A stretch of 64,000 nt of DNA. Origin: Plasmodium coatneyi (taxonomy: Eukaryota; Apicomplexa; Aconoidasida; Haemosporida; Plasmodiidae). The position numbers were made by a program, and so were the translations under genes. Position 1 is the first letter of the stretch, and each line of letters begins with the position of its first letter. The stretch is from positions 682,001-746,000 of the forward strand of contig NC_033567.1 of the NCBI RefSeq assembly GCF_001680005.1, given 5' to 3'. Positions 10,766-22,550 of the stretch are shown here, one piece after another. Below the pieces are notes generated by a model. It searched no databases, was not told the origin of the DNA, and saw only the letters and a program-made list of their open reading frames with translations.

Positions 10766-12080
10766 CATGCCTTTGGGAGAATATTCGGAATATCAGCGGT
10801 AAATTTTGTGGGGAAGTTTTTGCTTCCCATTTTTGTTTCCCATATTTTGGTTCTCTTTTTTTGCTTCCCTGTTTTGCCGACGTGGGAGTAAGGGTGGATG
10901 ACCCATTCGTAACGAGAACAGGTGCGTATATTTTGCGCCGTGCCGGATTCCCTTCGCTGCATTATCAGTTGTGATTGTTATCCCTGTGGATGGCGCAAAA
11001 ATGTCAGGGCTAAAAGGAAAGCAGCGGGGGAAACATCGAACGAAAAGGAGGGCTTCCACCCCCAAACATTCACACGAGTATGTAACGTCATGTGTAAGTC
11101 TGCATTGCATTTCCGCGCAGTGCCTTTTTTGTAAATTCCCCATGTCCACATACCATGTGTGTATGTGTGCACACCAGTAAAAATTTCACCAGATGGAGGA
11201 GGCACATTCAGCTCAGTAACAGGATTATAGTTTTTTTTTTTTTTTTTTTTTTTTTGCACACATTACACCCCTTTAATCCTCCCACCCGCAACATAGAATA
11301 AAATTTTTACAGTGATCAAATCTGTTTGTTGTTTCGTTTATTGCTACCCATTCGAACTCGTTAATGTATATATGTTTTGTCCTAGTCACGCACATGCAAA
11401 TGTGACAACAGCAAGTAGCCTTTTTTTTTCTTCTCCCCCTCACTGTTAAGACGTCCTCATTCGTTGAAAAGAAAATAGTGAATATTCGCCAGATGTGGCG
11501 ATTTTTTTTCTGCTACCCAGTTTTATTTTATTTTTTTTGTGGGAATATTTTGCAAAATGGTCTCTGTTCTTCCCTTCGGAGGGGCTGCCCCACAGAGTAA
11601 ACACGTTGCAGGGTTACAAGAGGATCCACCAAAGAGAGCCCCGTTTTGAGGATCACTTGATCAGCCTGACCCCGTCTGTCACGTTGGGGTTCCCCACGAA
11701 TTTCACCAAATAGCTAAAACTATATTATGCACTATAAAAAATCAGAGTCTTTAAAATTTCTACGCTTCATACAATGCGTACAGGTAGAAAGGATTGTAGT
11801 GTGGGAAAAAAGAAAAAAACATGCGTACATGTTCATAGAGGGGGGAGGCGAATTTTCCCTCTATACGACTGGCATGCACGCCCATATATCGCTAGGAAAA
11901 AAAAAAAAAACACTGGCGTCAACTGCAACGCGCACGTAGAAATATTGGCGCGTTTTAACTGGCGTTTTTTTTGTTGCCTAACGTTTACAACTCGCCCCTT
12001 GCATTGCCCATGTGCACCTCCACATGGCACCAATCTGGGCTGCCTGGAGGCCAAAGTGGCGAGCAACACTGGTGAGTCCC
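10766..12080. other. Convergent intergenic region with a possible small spliced gene
   Basis: The stretch lies between the 3' ends of AP-1 mu (+) and RPT1 (-). It contains a poly(T) run at 11231-11255. Two GC-richer patches look more coding than their surroundings: an open frame from an ATG at 11002 encoding a very basic peptide (MSGLKGKQRGKHRTKRR), and 11,610-11,712 on the same strand ending TLGFPTNFTK and a stop. No splice combination joins them cleanly in frame, so no gene is called. Confidence 0.4.
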
Positions 12081-13558
12081 CTAATTGTACACCATATATT
12101 TTCCCGTGGCCGAAAATTGCTTGCAACCATGTATGACTTTGTTTATTGCGAGCAAAAGGTCCTTCTCGGTGATGGTTTTTCTTCTGGCTCTGATGGCAAA
12201 CATACCTGCCTCTGTACAGACACTTCTAATGTCGGAACCGGTGCTGTTGGGGCATAGTCTAGCCAACAGCTCAAATCTAACATCTCTGCTCATATTCATA
12301 GTATTTGCGTGAATCTTAAAAATATGGGTTCTACCTTCAAGGTCAGGTAAACTGAATTCTATCTTTCTATCGATTCTTCCAGGTCTAACTAATGCACTAT
12401 CTAACGTGTCGGGCCTATTTGTAGCCATTAGTACTTTGATATTACCTCTGTTATCGAATCCATCTAGCTGATTTACAATTTCTAACATGGTTCTTTGTAC
12501 TTCATGATCCCCATGTGCACTTTCGTCTCCTCTAGAACCTCCTATTGCATCTACTTCATCAATAAATAGGATACATGCCTTTTTCGACTTAGCCATTTGA
12601 AATAATTCTCTCACCATTCTAGCACCTTCACCAACATATTTCTGCACAAGTTCTGAACCAATAACACATATGAAACAAGCATCTGTTCGATTGGCGATAG
12701 CTCTAGCAGTTAGGGTTTTTCCTGTCCCTGGGGGGCCATATAGTAGCACCCCCTTAGGAGGATCTATTCCTAACGTTACAAATCTTTCTGGTTGTAGCAA
12801 AGGCATTTCTACCACTTCTCTTAACCTTTCTAACTGTTCTTTACACCCACCAATATCGTTGTAGGTAATATCTGGCTTCTCTTCCACCGTCATCATAGTG
12901 ACTGTAGGATCTATCTTTGGAGGTAGCAGAATTTGAATTTTGTATTTGGTTCTATCTACCCCTACTCTCATTCCTTCTTCTATATCACTTGGTGCAACCT
13001 TATCTCCTAACCCTACCACAAATTTCGCTATCTGTTTAACGTTAATAATGTACTTTGTTTGGTCTGTGTCTCCATTGATAATTTTTGTACATCTAGCTAC
13101 TTGCAGTGGTTGTTCTTCATTCAGCATCTGTTTATCTAACTGTAGGTCCCACTGGTTCGGTAGACATAACCCTGTGTCACTTTCTCTCACTCCGCAAAGC
13201 TTGTTAATGCTAGTTACTAACCCACTTATGTCCGATTCAACCTTCTTGATGGTCGTTGAATAAGGTCCAGATCCCTGCAGTGGATATCATGCATAGGGGG
13301 GAGGTCCATATGATGCACCTTCGCATTGAATCGTGCCCACTCGTGGTTGGAAAAAGGTGTGCGCACAATGTGCACGCAGTGTGCGTGGGTGACACACTGG
13401 AAAGTAAAGTCACAGAATTCGTGTAGGCATGCACAAATAGCAAAACCAGGGATGCAATTCATTCCTTTTTGTGTTTTTCTTTTTCTTACGTAAGATTTCA
13501 GGATGTTTATATCTTCGTCATCCAGGGGTTTGGACTGTGTGGGTGCGTCCTCATCCAT
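12081..13558 (-). CDS. RPT1: 26S proteasome regulatory AAA-ATPase RPT1 (PSMC2-type)
   Basis: Two exons on the minus strand: 13490-13558 (23 codons, MDEDAPTQ...ILKSY, donor gtaaga) and 12081-13274 (acceptor ctgcag), together 420 residues against 433 in human PSMC2. A Walker A motif (GPPGTGKT), Walker B (ILFIDEVDA) and the second region of homology (ATNRPDTLDSALVRPGRIDR) are intact. The Rpt1-specific stretch ESDTGLCLP and the segment EEQPLQVARCTKIINGD identify the paralogue. RPT1 is one of six ATPases that unfold substrates and gate the 20S core. The protein ends MVYN, giving Val-Tyr-Asn at the tail. Without splicing the upstream frame runs into intron sequence; the junction Y|GSGPYS restores the conserved N-terminal helix. 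Confidence 0.95.
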
Positions 13559-13840
13559 TGTCGATTCAGGAGGGTCATACAAACAGCGCAAAAGGTACGA
13601 ATTCTACTGAAACAGCAAACCGTGTCAGCTGCTTGAAGCGGTTTGGAATGTTTTTATTCTTTCTTCGCAAAGTTTTACATAAGTTTGTTTTATTTTATTT
13701 TTATGTTATCCCTCTCTATCTGTATGTTTGGATACGTTCGATGGGACTGTACCGGTCAGCGCCTAACACGAATGTATATTTTTATCTTATTCTCTTTAGC
13801 AATTCGCGAGAAAATAATACGTACACGTGGCGCAAGTGAC

Positions 13841-14068
13841 ATGTCCGGGTTGGCCCTGCCTCGCGTACACGCCGTACCACACGAAGAAGTTAAGCGGTTC
13901 ATCGAAAGTCTTCAGCTGAAGGCAAATCGTACTTTCACTTCACGCATACGGAAAGGTACACTTGCCAACGGGATGATTAAACTCAAAAAAGGGGATTTCC
14001 TTTGTACAAGAATAGTCTGCTTAATTTGTGTAAACTTGTACAATCTGATGAAGAGCGGAAAAAAGTAA
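13841..14068 (+). CDS. Hypothetical small protein
   Basis: The open frame from the ATG near 13841 encodes about 75 residues (MSGLALPRVHAVPHEEVKRF...). The first 38 residues have mixed charged composition and GC-richer codons than the flanks; the tail after a possible donor near 13955 is less convincing. A polypyrimidine tract with ttctctttag just upstream (about 13,789-13,799) could be a 3' splice site, so the real gene may have an earlier exon. It would be divergent from RPT1 at about 280 bp. No family is recognised. It could be chance. Confidence 0.3.
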   Translation: MSGLALPRVHAVPHEEVKRFIESLQLKANRTFTSRIRKGTLANGMIKLKKGDFLCTRIVCLICVNLYNLMKSGKK

Positions 14069-14124
14069 AATCAATTAAAAAATTTTACTTTCGTTGCGGC
14101 GTTTGGTGCCCCTTTCTCGCTACT

Positions 14125-14155
<31 letters not shown>

Positions 14156-17068
14156 CTGTTCCAATTTGGTTTTACCACCGCTTGTATTGTTTTAAAAATT
14201 AAGGGGGACAAAAAATAAAACATTCATTTGGTGTTTCATGTGAAGGGGGAAAAAAAAAATTTAATTGTAAGCACCAGGTGCTAAGTAACAAGTGGGTTGA
14301 ACTACAAATTTTAAATGACAAACTACAAATTACGAAGTACTCATTGCGAATTACAAGTGAGTTCACACCGAATTCTTTCATTTGGAATTTTTTTTTTTTT
14401 TTGATTCTTTTGTTATGAGAATAATATAAGCAATGGCAAAATGAGAGGAAACAGCCGATACGACAAAAACTGGGGTGTACACAAATAATTGTCTTCTTCA
14501 TTTGGAAAAAGGCATGTACAGGGACGGGGGAGGTATGCCAATGTATACACCCTTACTTTCCATCATGCACGAATGTGTACAGGGCTAAAACATCCGCACT
14601 CCGTAAAATCCCATTTGGTCACTGTAAAGCTTATGCGCAAAGAATTTTTTTTGCATGTCATGGAAGACTACCGTTAGAGTGAAACTACACCCAAGTGGCG
14701 AAAAGGAGAAAAACTAAACAGGTTAGTTCTGGTAGTAGCTTCCTCCCGCAGCATTCAGTGAACCAACAAGAGCATCACTAATTAGTATCTGTAACCCGCT
14801 TGCCCTCCGCAACCCGCACGTGTGGCCATTCAGAAAAAAAGAAAGTTTGCAACGGTGGATGCCTATGGGAGTACACACACAAATGAGTATATGAGCTTCT
14901 CTATGGCAAGTACACAATTTTTGGCTAATGGCCCCCCACATGGGAAACAATTCATTTGTTGCATTCGCAAAACATAAAAGAATGGTTGAGGGACTTTCAT
15001 TTGTATTTCCCTTTGTGACCTTTTTTGCTCTGCTTTAATTTTACGACGTGCTCCTACCCCAGCGCTTTTCCGGGAAAGTATTCCTTTAGATTTGCTTCCC
15101 AACCATCCACGAAATGACAATTTTCATTTCTTTCCCATAAAGCATATGTCCATTTTTAGAACACGTAAGGAGAAGCAAATCAACGTACAGTATAGGATAT
15201 TCTTACCAGAACAAGAAATTTCATTTTGTAAAAGAGGGACGAAAAAAAGTGAAAAAACGTGCGGTAAAGGATTCTCCTTTAGGGACCTCATCCCAGTAGG
15301 CATTTATTTTATGCTTCTCTTCATTCGTTCTTTATTTTCGCCCTTAAAATTAGCCCAACCATACTATTCGAAGCATTCCTTCTGGTCAGAACAACGGAAT
15401 AAAGAAGAAAAAAAAAAAAAAAAACGCACATCACGCGTCGCACATCCCTATATGGGGAACTCTTATTTACATGCATAAAGGATGGAACACCTGGACAGGA
15501 GCCCCTACTTTGATAAACATGTACGCAGTAAATAAAGCAAGCGTCAATGTGTTCATATGTATTTAAAGTTTATACAAAGGGGGAGCACGTAGGGGGAGTC
15601 TAAATGTGTGTTCCAGAAATGTTCATTTGGAGGGTTTGCAAAAAGTGTAAGTAAAAAAGCCGACGCTACAATGTGCCAATGTCAAAGTGTCTGGAAATTA
15701 CGAATTTTATTACATGCAGGGATAAGGCGATTCACCAGAGCGCCGTAAAAAATTGTTTTCCCCTACTGTGTACGGTATGTCTAGCCTTTTCGCTAAACCT
15801 TAAAAAAAGGGGATTTCTTTTCTTTTATTTATTCGACAACAGAACAATGAAATTCTCTTTTAGCGCGTGAAACGGACGTGTATACTTTGCAATTTTCTGA
15901 TTAAAATGTAATGTTGGTTGCTACAGGCAGGTATGCATTATATTCTATAAAACGTATATCATTTTAACTTATGTGTTTCTTCAAGATTTGTAATATTTTC
16001 CTTTTTTTTTTGTTCGCCCTGTTACGTAAACATGTAAGACGGCTGGCTGTTAACCTCCTTCACCTTTTCGTACATTTAGCAAATGTTGAGCACAGCATCT
16101 CAGCAGTTCGTCCATTCGTTCGTTTTCTGCTTATCCATCGTTTATTTATGGCTCCTTTTTTTACCCCTTTGTGCCTATTTGTTCATTTTATTTACCTTTT
16201 TTTACTTCATTTTTTTATTATATTTTATTATTATTTTTTTTTTTCAATCTTGATTGGCGCTTTCACCGCATAAATATTATCCCTGAATCCGCATGTGGTA
16301 TTCAAATGTATATAAAAGAAAACTATCATAATAAGTACCTCCCACCGCGTAAATTTAGCCTTCGCGAACATGGCACGAAAATAAGCAAGTAAAGAAAACA
16401 CCGGAGTATAGTAACAATGGGAGTATTTTATTTTGCCTATAAAATACAAGTTATTGAAGCGTTTACATTTTTGTGCATATGAGGGTACGTAAGAAATTTG
16501 TATATATAATAATATTAATATATATTTATGTAGATATATATTTTTTTACATACGCATTATTTTTTAAAAAAATTCATCGCGTTTTTTTTTTTTTTTTTTT
16601 TTTTCCAATTTTTAGCGAAATAAACACAAAAAAAATCCTTTTGATCGTTTTACTTGTAAGCGCCTTTTTTCCGTTTTGTAAACAAATGTGACCGTAAAAA
16701 AATTAAGTTTGCAAAAAATAACATATGTGTGAGGAGGATAGCATATAAATGCGTATACATACATGTAAACATAAATATACGCATATACATACGAATATTT
16801 ACGTAGGTATAATTATATACGTACATTGTACCTCTTGCGTACCTTGAAAAATGACATACTTTTAACTGCATCCCCGCTTCCCCCATCATCCCCTGCGCGT
16901 AATTTCATTTCGACGAAATCGAGAACGTGGACTTTGACAAATCTGAACAGCGTCATTGCAGTTGAGTTAAGCAGTTAACCCATTTGAAGCAAGTAAGTGG
17001 GGGAAGAAGCGGAAAAAGGAAAAGAAAAGAAGAAAAGAAAGGGAAAAAAAGAAAGAACAGAAATTAAG
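14069..17068. other. Intergenic region, 3 kb
   Basis: No gene can be supported. The stretch becomes steadily more AT-rich and holds poly(T) tracts at 14126-14155, 14391-14402 and 16580-16604. A frame at 15092-15478 (+) is open for 128 codons but ends in a poly-Lys run and has no recognisable domain. The last part should contain the promoter and purine-rich 5' leader of the gene at 17069. Confidence 0.55.
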
Positions 17069-18643
17069 ATGATAGTTAACGATGACAGCCATGATGAAGA
17101 GTGCAGCGTAGAAAATTCTGAAGAAAAAAAGAAAGAGGAATCCTGTCAAATAAGTGAATCGGCTTTATTTCCTCCCAGCGCGGGTAATGGAACGCCAGGT
17201 CCTTCAGAAAACATACATAATGGCGAAAATCTGCATCACCGGAGGGAAGATTTTGTAGACGAGGAGTGCAATTTGCTTGGTGAGCAGAGGAGGCAGCATG
17301 TGAATGACATCAGCAGTGAGCATTTTAAGGAGGAATGGGAAAAAAGCGAAAGGAGCCACGCCCCACAGGAGGTAGCCTCGAATGAATTGAGCAGACGGGA
17401 ATCCTGCCAGGAGGCGCTTGACCGCGCCCAAGGGGGTGAAACCCCGCGCAGTAGTGAAGAGTTAACTAATACGCATGCAGTAAGAATGGACGGCACGGAA
17501 GGGGCACAGGATGAATTCCAAATTGGGGCCACTTACGTACCTCCAAGCGACGCAGCGGATGCTTTACAAATCGAGGGGGACGATTTGCAGGAAGAAACTG
17601 AGGAAGGTTCCTTAAGTGGCACGCTCTATGGATCGATAATTGGCTCCTTAAACAGTTCCCAAATCGGCTCCCATAACGATCTCCAAAACAGCCCTGTAAA
17701 AAATACCCCAGATGACGACCAGGATGAAACCACGGAATCTGTCGTGGCAAAAGAAGAAATGATCAACATTACCAGGCTTTACCACACGGGCATAAACAAA
17801 ATAGAGGCAGTTATCGCCCTGTACAGATACTACAAAAACAATTTCAATCAGCGGTTCAGGGAGCAAATGAACAAGTACAACCCGCTTATCTACTTCTACA
17901 GTAACAACAACTTTGAAAATCACATAAGTGTGGATTATATCAACTATAAAGACAGAATGAATGCAATAAAGACGGAGAGACTATCGAGACTGGTGCTGTA
18001 CATAGAGGACATAAACAAAATAAAGCAAGCTCTAAAGGTTAAACAGCATAATGAATTAAAATTAGAGGATGATGAAAAGAAAGAGTATTTTTACGATGCG
18101 AATGAAGACATAGAAGACTTCTTCATTTTTGATAACACCGTTTCGTATCTTAATAATGACGTTGAAAGCATATTTTCCGAAGGGGAAAATTCTTCATTTT
18201 TTAAGGATGATGCAAGCATAGATAATTTCTTAGAAGAGCAGAAAAATAAAACGAATGACGAATTTAATATGCTAAATTTATTTAATCGTTTTTCTTTAAA
18301 AAATTATTATATGTTCGATATTAATAAAAATTTGTGTGCGATATATGCGCGCACCCCTATGATAATTAAGAAGTTTGCGGAAAAAATAAACTCTTACAGC
18401 AGCACAGAGAAAGCGGACGCCGATTTGAATGGGACGGAGCAAGACGGGGTAAACCTTCCAGGTGAACATAAAAATAAGGAAAATTGTAATTACTATCCGG
18501 CTGCTCGTTCTCGTGAAAATAATCAAAATTTGGATGCATACATTCAGTTTCATTGCGAAAAATGGCAGGAAAATATGTACGACATAGTTGAAGTGAATAG
18601 CCTCGAATTTGATTTTAATCGTTTAAGGTGCAACATAATGTAA
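17069..18643 (+). CDS. Plasmodium protein of unknown function
   Basis: A single exon encodes 524 residues. Residues 1-235 are acidic, Ser/Glu/Gln-rich and low in complexity, probably disordered. From about residue 230 a better ordered helical region begins (MINITRLYHTGINKIEAVIA, then LYRYYKNNFNQRFREQMNKY) and continues, broken by acidic linkers, to a C-terminal segment ending FDFNRLRCNIM. No signal peptide or membrane segment is visible and no known domain was recognised. The start is the first true ATG in the frame; upstream codons are purine-rich and lack an ATG. It is the last ordinary gene before the variant-antigen blocks. Confidence 0.75.
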   Translation: MIVNDDSHDEECSVENSEEKKKEESCQISESALFPPSAGNGTPGPSENIHNGENLHHRREDFVDEECNLLGEQRRQHVNDISSEHFKEEWEKSERSHAPQEVASNELSRRESCQEALDRAQGGETPRSSEELTNTHAVRMDGTEGAQDEFQIGATYVPPSDAADALQIEGDDLQEETEEGSLSGTLYGSIIGSLNSSQIGSHNDLQNSPVKNTPDDDQDETTESVVAKEEMINITRLYHTGINKIEAVIALYRYYKNNFNQRFREQMNKYNPLIYFYSNNNFENHISVDYINYKDRMNAIKTERLSRLVLYIEDINKIKQALKVKQHNELKLEDDEKKEYFYDANEDIEDFFIFDNTVSYLNNDVESIFSEGENSSFFKDDASIDNFLEEQKNKTNDEFNMLNLFNRFSLKNYYMFDINKNLCAIYARTPMIIKKFAEKINSYSSTEKADADLNGTEQDGVNLPGEHKNKENCNYYPAARSRENNQNLDAYIQFHCEKWQENMYDIVEVNSLEFDFNRLRCNIM

Positions 18644-19740
18644 ATATGTTTTCCCCTTTGGGATAATGCAAAATGTGTGTTCAGGGAGATATGCAAAGGT
18701 GTATTTCCTTTTTTTTTTTTTTTTTTTATTCGTGGGCCTTGGTTCATAAAGGTATTATATGGAGGGCAGCTCAGTTGAATTATGAGGCACCTACAGTGCT
18801 ACAGCACAGCATGGTAGTAACTGTGCGCTAATCCCTTATTCGAAAAGTAAGGATTTATTTCATCTTTTTTTTCCTTTGTTTTTGCACGCAGAGAAGAATT
18901 TTTGCATCTTTTAAATATGCATAATTCGCCGTTTTTAATTTCCTCCGTTTTGCTTCTATTTGTTCATTTTATTTTATTTTTTTTTTGTTTAATTGGTTTG
19001 TCTGAGATAGCGAAACGTTGTAGCAGTTTCGTTTTTTTTTTTTTTTTTTTTTAATTTTTAGCTATTTGGCTGCTCCGTCATTGGCTACTCGGTCGTCGGC
19101 TGCATGATGATGTGGTTTTTTCCGTACCCTTTAGCTGTCTGACCCCTGTTTTGCCGTCCATCTTTTTTCGTGACCTCTGCAAAAAACTTTACCTAGTTCA
19201 TGCCTATTAAATTTTGCTGTAAAGCGAAAATAATTACACAATGGTTGAAACGAACACCGTTAAGCAGAGTGTAACTCAAAAGGTGAGGTGTGCAGAAGGG
19301 GAAGGACGAACACAAATTCCTAAGAGAAGGAAGTCCCCATTTTTGTAGTGTGGTAAGACGTCTGTGTGAATTTATCAGGGAAGCTTTTTTATTATAGAGT
19401 AACGTTCTCATATGTGCGCAGACAGCCACACATATAATGACAAAAATTTCTTAATGCAAACTAATAATTGAACGCAACTTGTACATGTTATTCAAAATAC
19501 ACTGTCCCCAAGGTAGAAGGTGGGCCACATATTATAAGTAGCAGTATATAGCTCGCTTCAATGTGGCCTTCTTTTTTTATTCACTCAACCTTTTTCACTC
19601 GTTCGTTCTTTTCAACTGATGTCCCTGTACACTGGTTTCTGCACTGGACAAATGAAGTGGGCGAAAGGAAGGAACGGAAGGAAGAATAGGACGGTCTAAG
19701 GGAGGAGGAAGGGAGGTACTTCCTTAGGGAAGGAATGTTG
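18644..19740. other. Boundary between core and variant-antigen region
   Basis: No gene is seen. Poly(T) tracts occur at about 18711-18727 and 19030-19052. After about 19,660 the plus strand turns purine-rich (ggaagg repeats) and grades into the G-rich minisatellite that opens the variant-antigen block. Confidence 0.55.
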
Positions 19741-20172
19741 TGTTAGGGGTGAGACGGTGGGTCGTTAAGTGGGTTATTAGGTGGAAGGTAGTGTTAGGTG
19801 TGGTGGTAGGTGGAAGGTAGTGTTAGGGGTGGTGGTTGGTGCAAGGAAGATTGTTAGGGTGGTGGTAGGTGGAAGGAAGGTGTTGTTAGGGTGGTGGTAG
19901 GTGGGTTGTTAGGTGGATGGTGGTAGGTGGGTTGTTAGGTGGATGGTGGTAGGTGGGTTGTTAGGTGGATGGTGGTAGGTGGGTTGTTAGGTGGATGGTG
20001 GTAGGTGGGTTGTTAGGTGGATGGTGGTAGGTGGGTTGTTAGGTGGTAGGGTGGTAGGTGGGTTGTTAGGTGGGTGGTGGTAGGTGGTTGGTTGTTAGGT
20101 GGGTTGTTAGGTGGCAGGTGGGTTGTTAGATCGAAGGAAGATGTTGTTATGGGTGGTAGGGTGGTAGGTGGG
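19741..20172 (+). repeat. G-rich minisatellite at the left end of block 1
   Basis: Tandem repeats on the plus strand are built from ggtgg, ttgttagg and taggtggg. In the regular part (about 19,880-20,050) the unit is 26 bp and is repeated about six times almost perfectly. Cytosine is nearly absent on this strand. Similar arrays lie at 42,475, 45,735 and 34,749, and C-rich counterparts at 41,205 and 61,050. Confidence 0.9.
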
Positions 20173-20220
20173 TTGGATGATCCATATTCTCGTTGTGGTG
20201 GGTTTGGTGGTTGTGGTACA

Positions 20221-20410
20221 GATAATATCATAGGGAAGTTCCTTTGTTAAGGGCACATTGCATATATATATACATATATATATGTGCATATATACATGTA
20301 TATATGTATATATATATATGTAGTCTATATAGAGAACACCGTACAAGTTGTGCCAACTTAGAAAAAGGGAAGTTAACTTTGTTAAGGGCATATGGTTGTG
20401 TAATGGGGAG
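20221..20410. promoter_or_regulatory. Duplicated motif upstream of KIR-A1
   Basis: Two near-copies of gggaagtt...ctttgttaaggg lie about 140 bp apart (20234-20252 and 20368-20388), separated by an alternating ATAC/GTAT stretch and the dyad aagttg-tgc-caactt at about 20345. The same arrangement is present upstream of KIR-A2 (42861-43002). Conservation between blocks suggests a regulatory or replication element, but function is inferred only from repetition. Confidence 0.35.
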
Positions 20411-21064
20411 GGGAATGTTTATGTATGCGCGCACACATAGGAGAAAGAAGGAGAAAAGTAAGAAGAAATTTGCTATTCGCACATATGACCACGTAACGAG
20501 TAGTCATCTTGTAGTGCATGGGAAAAATTGTTCTTACTAAATCACAAATTGCATGAAATTGTATAAATGAGGAAGAAATAATAACTGCGATTAGGTAAAA
20601 GAGAGGAGTAAAGAGTACACATAATATATAATAGTATAATAGTAGTAAGGAATGGTAGGAATTGTTACAAATAAGAAATCACCTTAAAGAGAAGGTACCA
20701 ATAAGAAGGAGTCAATAATTAGAAATAATAAATGTATTAAGGAAAGTTTATTGAATTTTTTTTTGTTCTGCTGTTCCACTTTATCAATTTAGTGTATTCG
20801 TTTTTATTTTTTTTCTGATTAATTAAGCAATACACAATATTATAGGGAGTTAAAATTCTGATACATCTGTCCTTTAATTATAACTGTAATGGAAGGAAGC
20901 AACAGAATTTTTCCACATTTTTCCACACTTCCATGCACTTCAACCCCTTTTAAATGAATACATATACTGAATGAATAAACCAATGAACACAATTTTTTCT
21001 CCTTAACATAAAGGTGTGTGTTTTATATGTACAGAGGAAGAAGAATAATACCAATACGTGAACA

Positions 21065-22218
21065 ATGACAGGTGTAAGAAAGGAACATAGGGGAGTTATT
21101 TTCTGTATAAAACTTAATGAATGCATATGCCTATATCAACTTATATGCACACATATTGAAATAATAATAATGTTATGGAAGGAGTACACATATGGAAACA
21201 TACAACTATACATATTCCACTTTCCTTCGCCTATTCTATATTTTCTTAGGAGGCAGGAGCTTCACCTCCCTTACCCTCACAGAAAATATATGCTGAGTTG
21301 GATGCGCTAACAGCGTGTACCTCAGGGACCCATAGCACGAACCCATGTTGCGGAGAAATAAGGACGAATTTATATGAAGCATTAGAAATATTCGAGTACA
21401 GTAAGCCCTATGCCACTTTAATTTCAGAAAATTGGTGTTGTGCACATATAATGAAAATGGGCACCTTGTCCCGTGAGGATTATTGTAAATTCCTATATTA
21501 TTGGATAGGTAGTAAAATAAATGAAAAATTGGGCTCACAGGCATTTGACACTGCTATAAGGACAGTTTGCAATAAACTAACGCAATTCTACTGTAATAAT
21601 GGGTGTACTAATATATACCCTGATATTAGCTGGGACATGTTCGAAAAGAGGAAAATGGTATTCGACTACTGGTACAACTATAAAAAAGGGAAAGCACAAT
21701 TGGAATCTACTGAGTTCCGTTGTAATCCGGAAAAGAAGGAGTACCTGAGTACAGCTCTTTCAGCATATAAGGCAGTGCAGGAAGATTGCGACAGTAATAG
21801 AATTAGTAAACTGAGCAAATACTGTCAGGATTTTAGAACAAAGTATGAAAAATGTAACCCTAAAATATTGATAAATGAAGAATGTGCTTCAGCACCTGGG
21901 GTAGGGATTGCACCAGGAGTTGGTGTTGCTCCAGGAGTGGGAGTTGCACCAGGAGTTGGTGTTGCTCCAGGAGTGGGAGTTGCACCAGGAGTTGGTGTTG
22001 CTCCGGGAGTAGGAGTTGGACCTGCTACTGGTGGTAGTGCAGCAGTTCCCACCACAGCCGTCTCTTCTGCATTAGGAATAATTGGACTACCTGCATTAGC
22101 ATTCTTTCTATATAAGGTATAATAACAATTACAATTAAATAAGATAGGAACATAATACTTACATATATATGTAACATACACACATATACATATATATATA
22201 TACCTACACATACATACA

Positions 22219-22257
<39 letters not shown>

Positions 22258-22550
22258 CTCCACATATATATATACAAATATATATATATATATAGACATA
22301 TATGTATGTATATATATAGATATATATTTTCACATCCCCTTTTTTTTTTTAGTATAATCTTTTACCCTCCTGGATCAGTAACAAATTTAGAGGAAACAAC
22401 GGAGGAATGAACATAAGAGGAAGAAGGTCCATGGAGCAAAATTTCAACACATCCTCAGACGACGACTCTTCTACAGAAACATATTCCACAGGAACAATTT
22501 CCACCAGGGACGATTCTACTACGTTATATTCTGTTCCATATATTAGATAA
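21065..22550 (+). CDS. KIR protein A1 with elastin-like VGVAPG repeats
   Basis: Three exons: 21065-21073 (M-T-G, donor gtaag), 21250-22116 and 22353-22550; 357 residues in all. The long exon has the KIR/pir domain signatures WCCAHIMKM, CKFLYYWIGSKIN and MVFDYWYNYK with paired cysteines. It then has a linker of seven PGVGxA-type hexapeptides (about 21,895-22,020) containing VGVAPG five times, and a membrane segment ending FFLYK. The last exon is a charged cytoplasmic tail with SSDDDSSTETYS and ends TLYSVPYIR. KIR proteins are thought to reach the infected red-cell surface. The hexapeptide equals the bioactive repeat of primate tropoelastin. The paralogue A2 has a different elastin-like linker at the same place. 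Exon limits were read by eye. Confidence 0.9.

Noticed and set aside
15092..15478. 128-codon frame on the plus strand
   Set aside because: Ends in a Lys run, no domain, no splice or start context; probably chance.
19880..20050. Regular tandem repeats resembling a CRISPR array
   Set aside because: The units are contiguous without unique spacers, and the genome is eukaryotic; this is a minisatellite.
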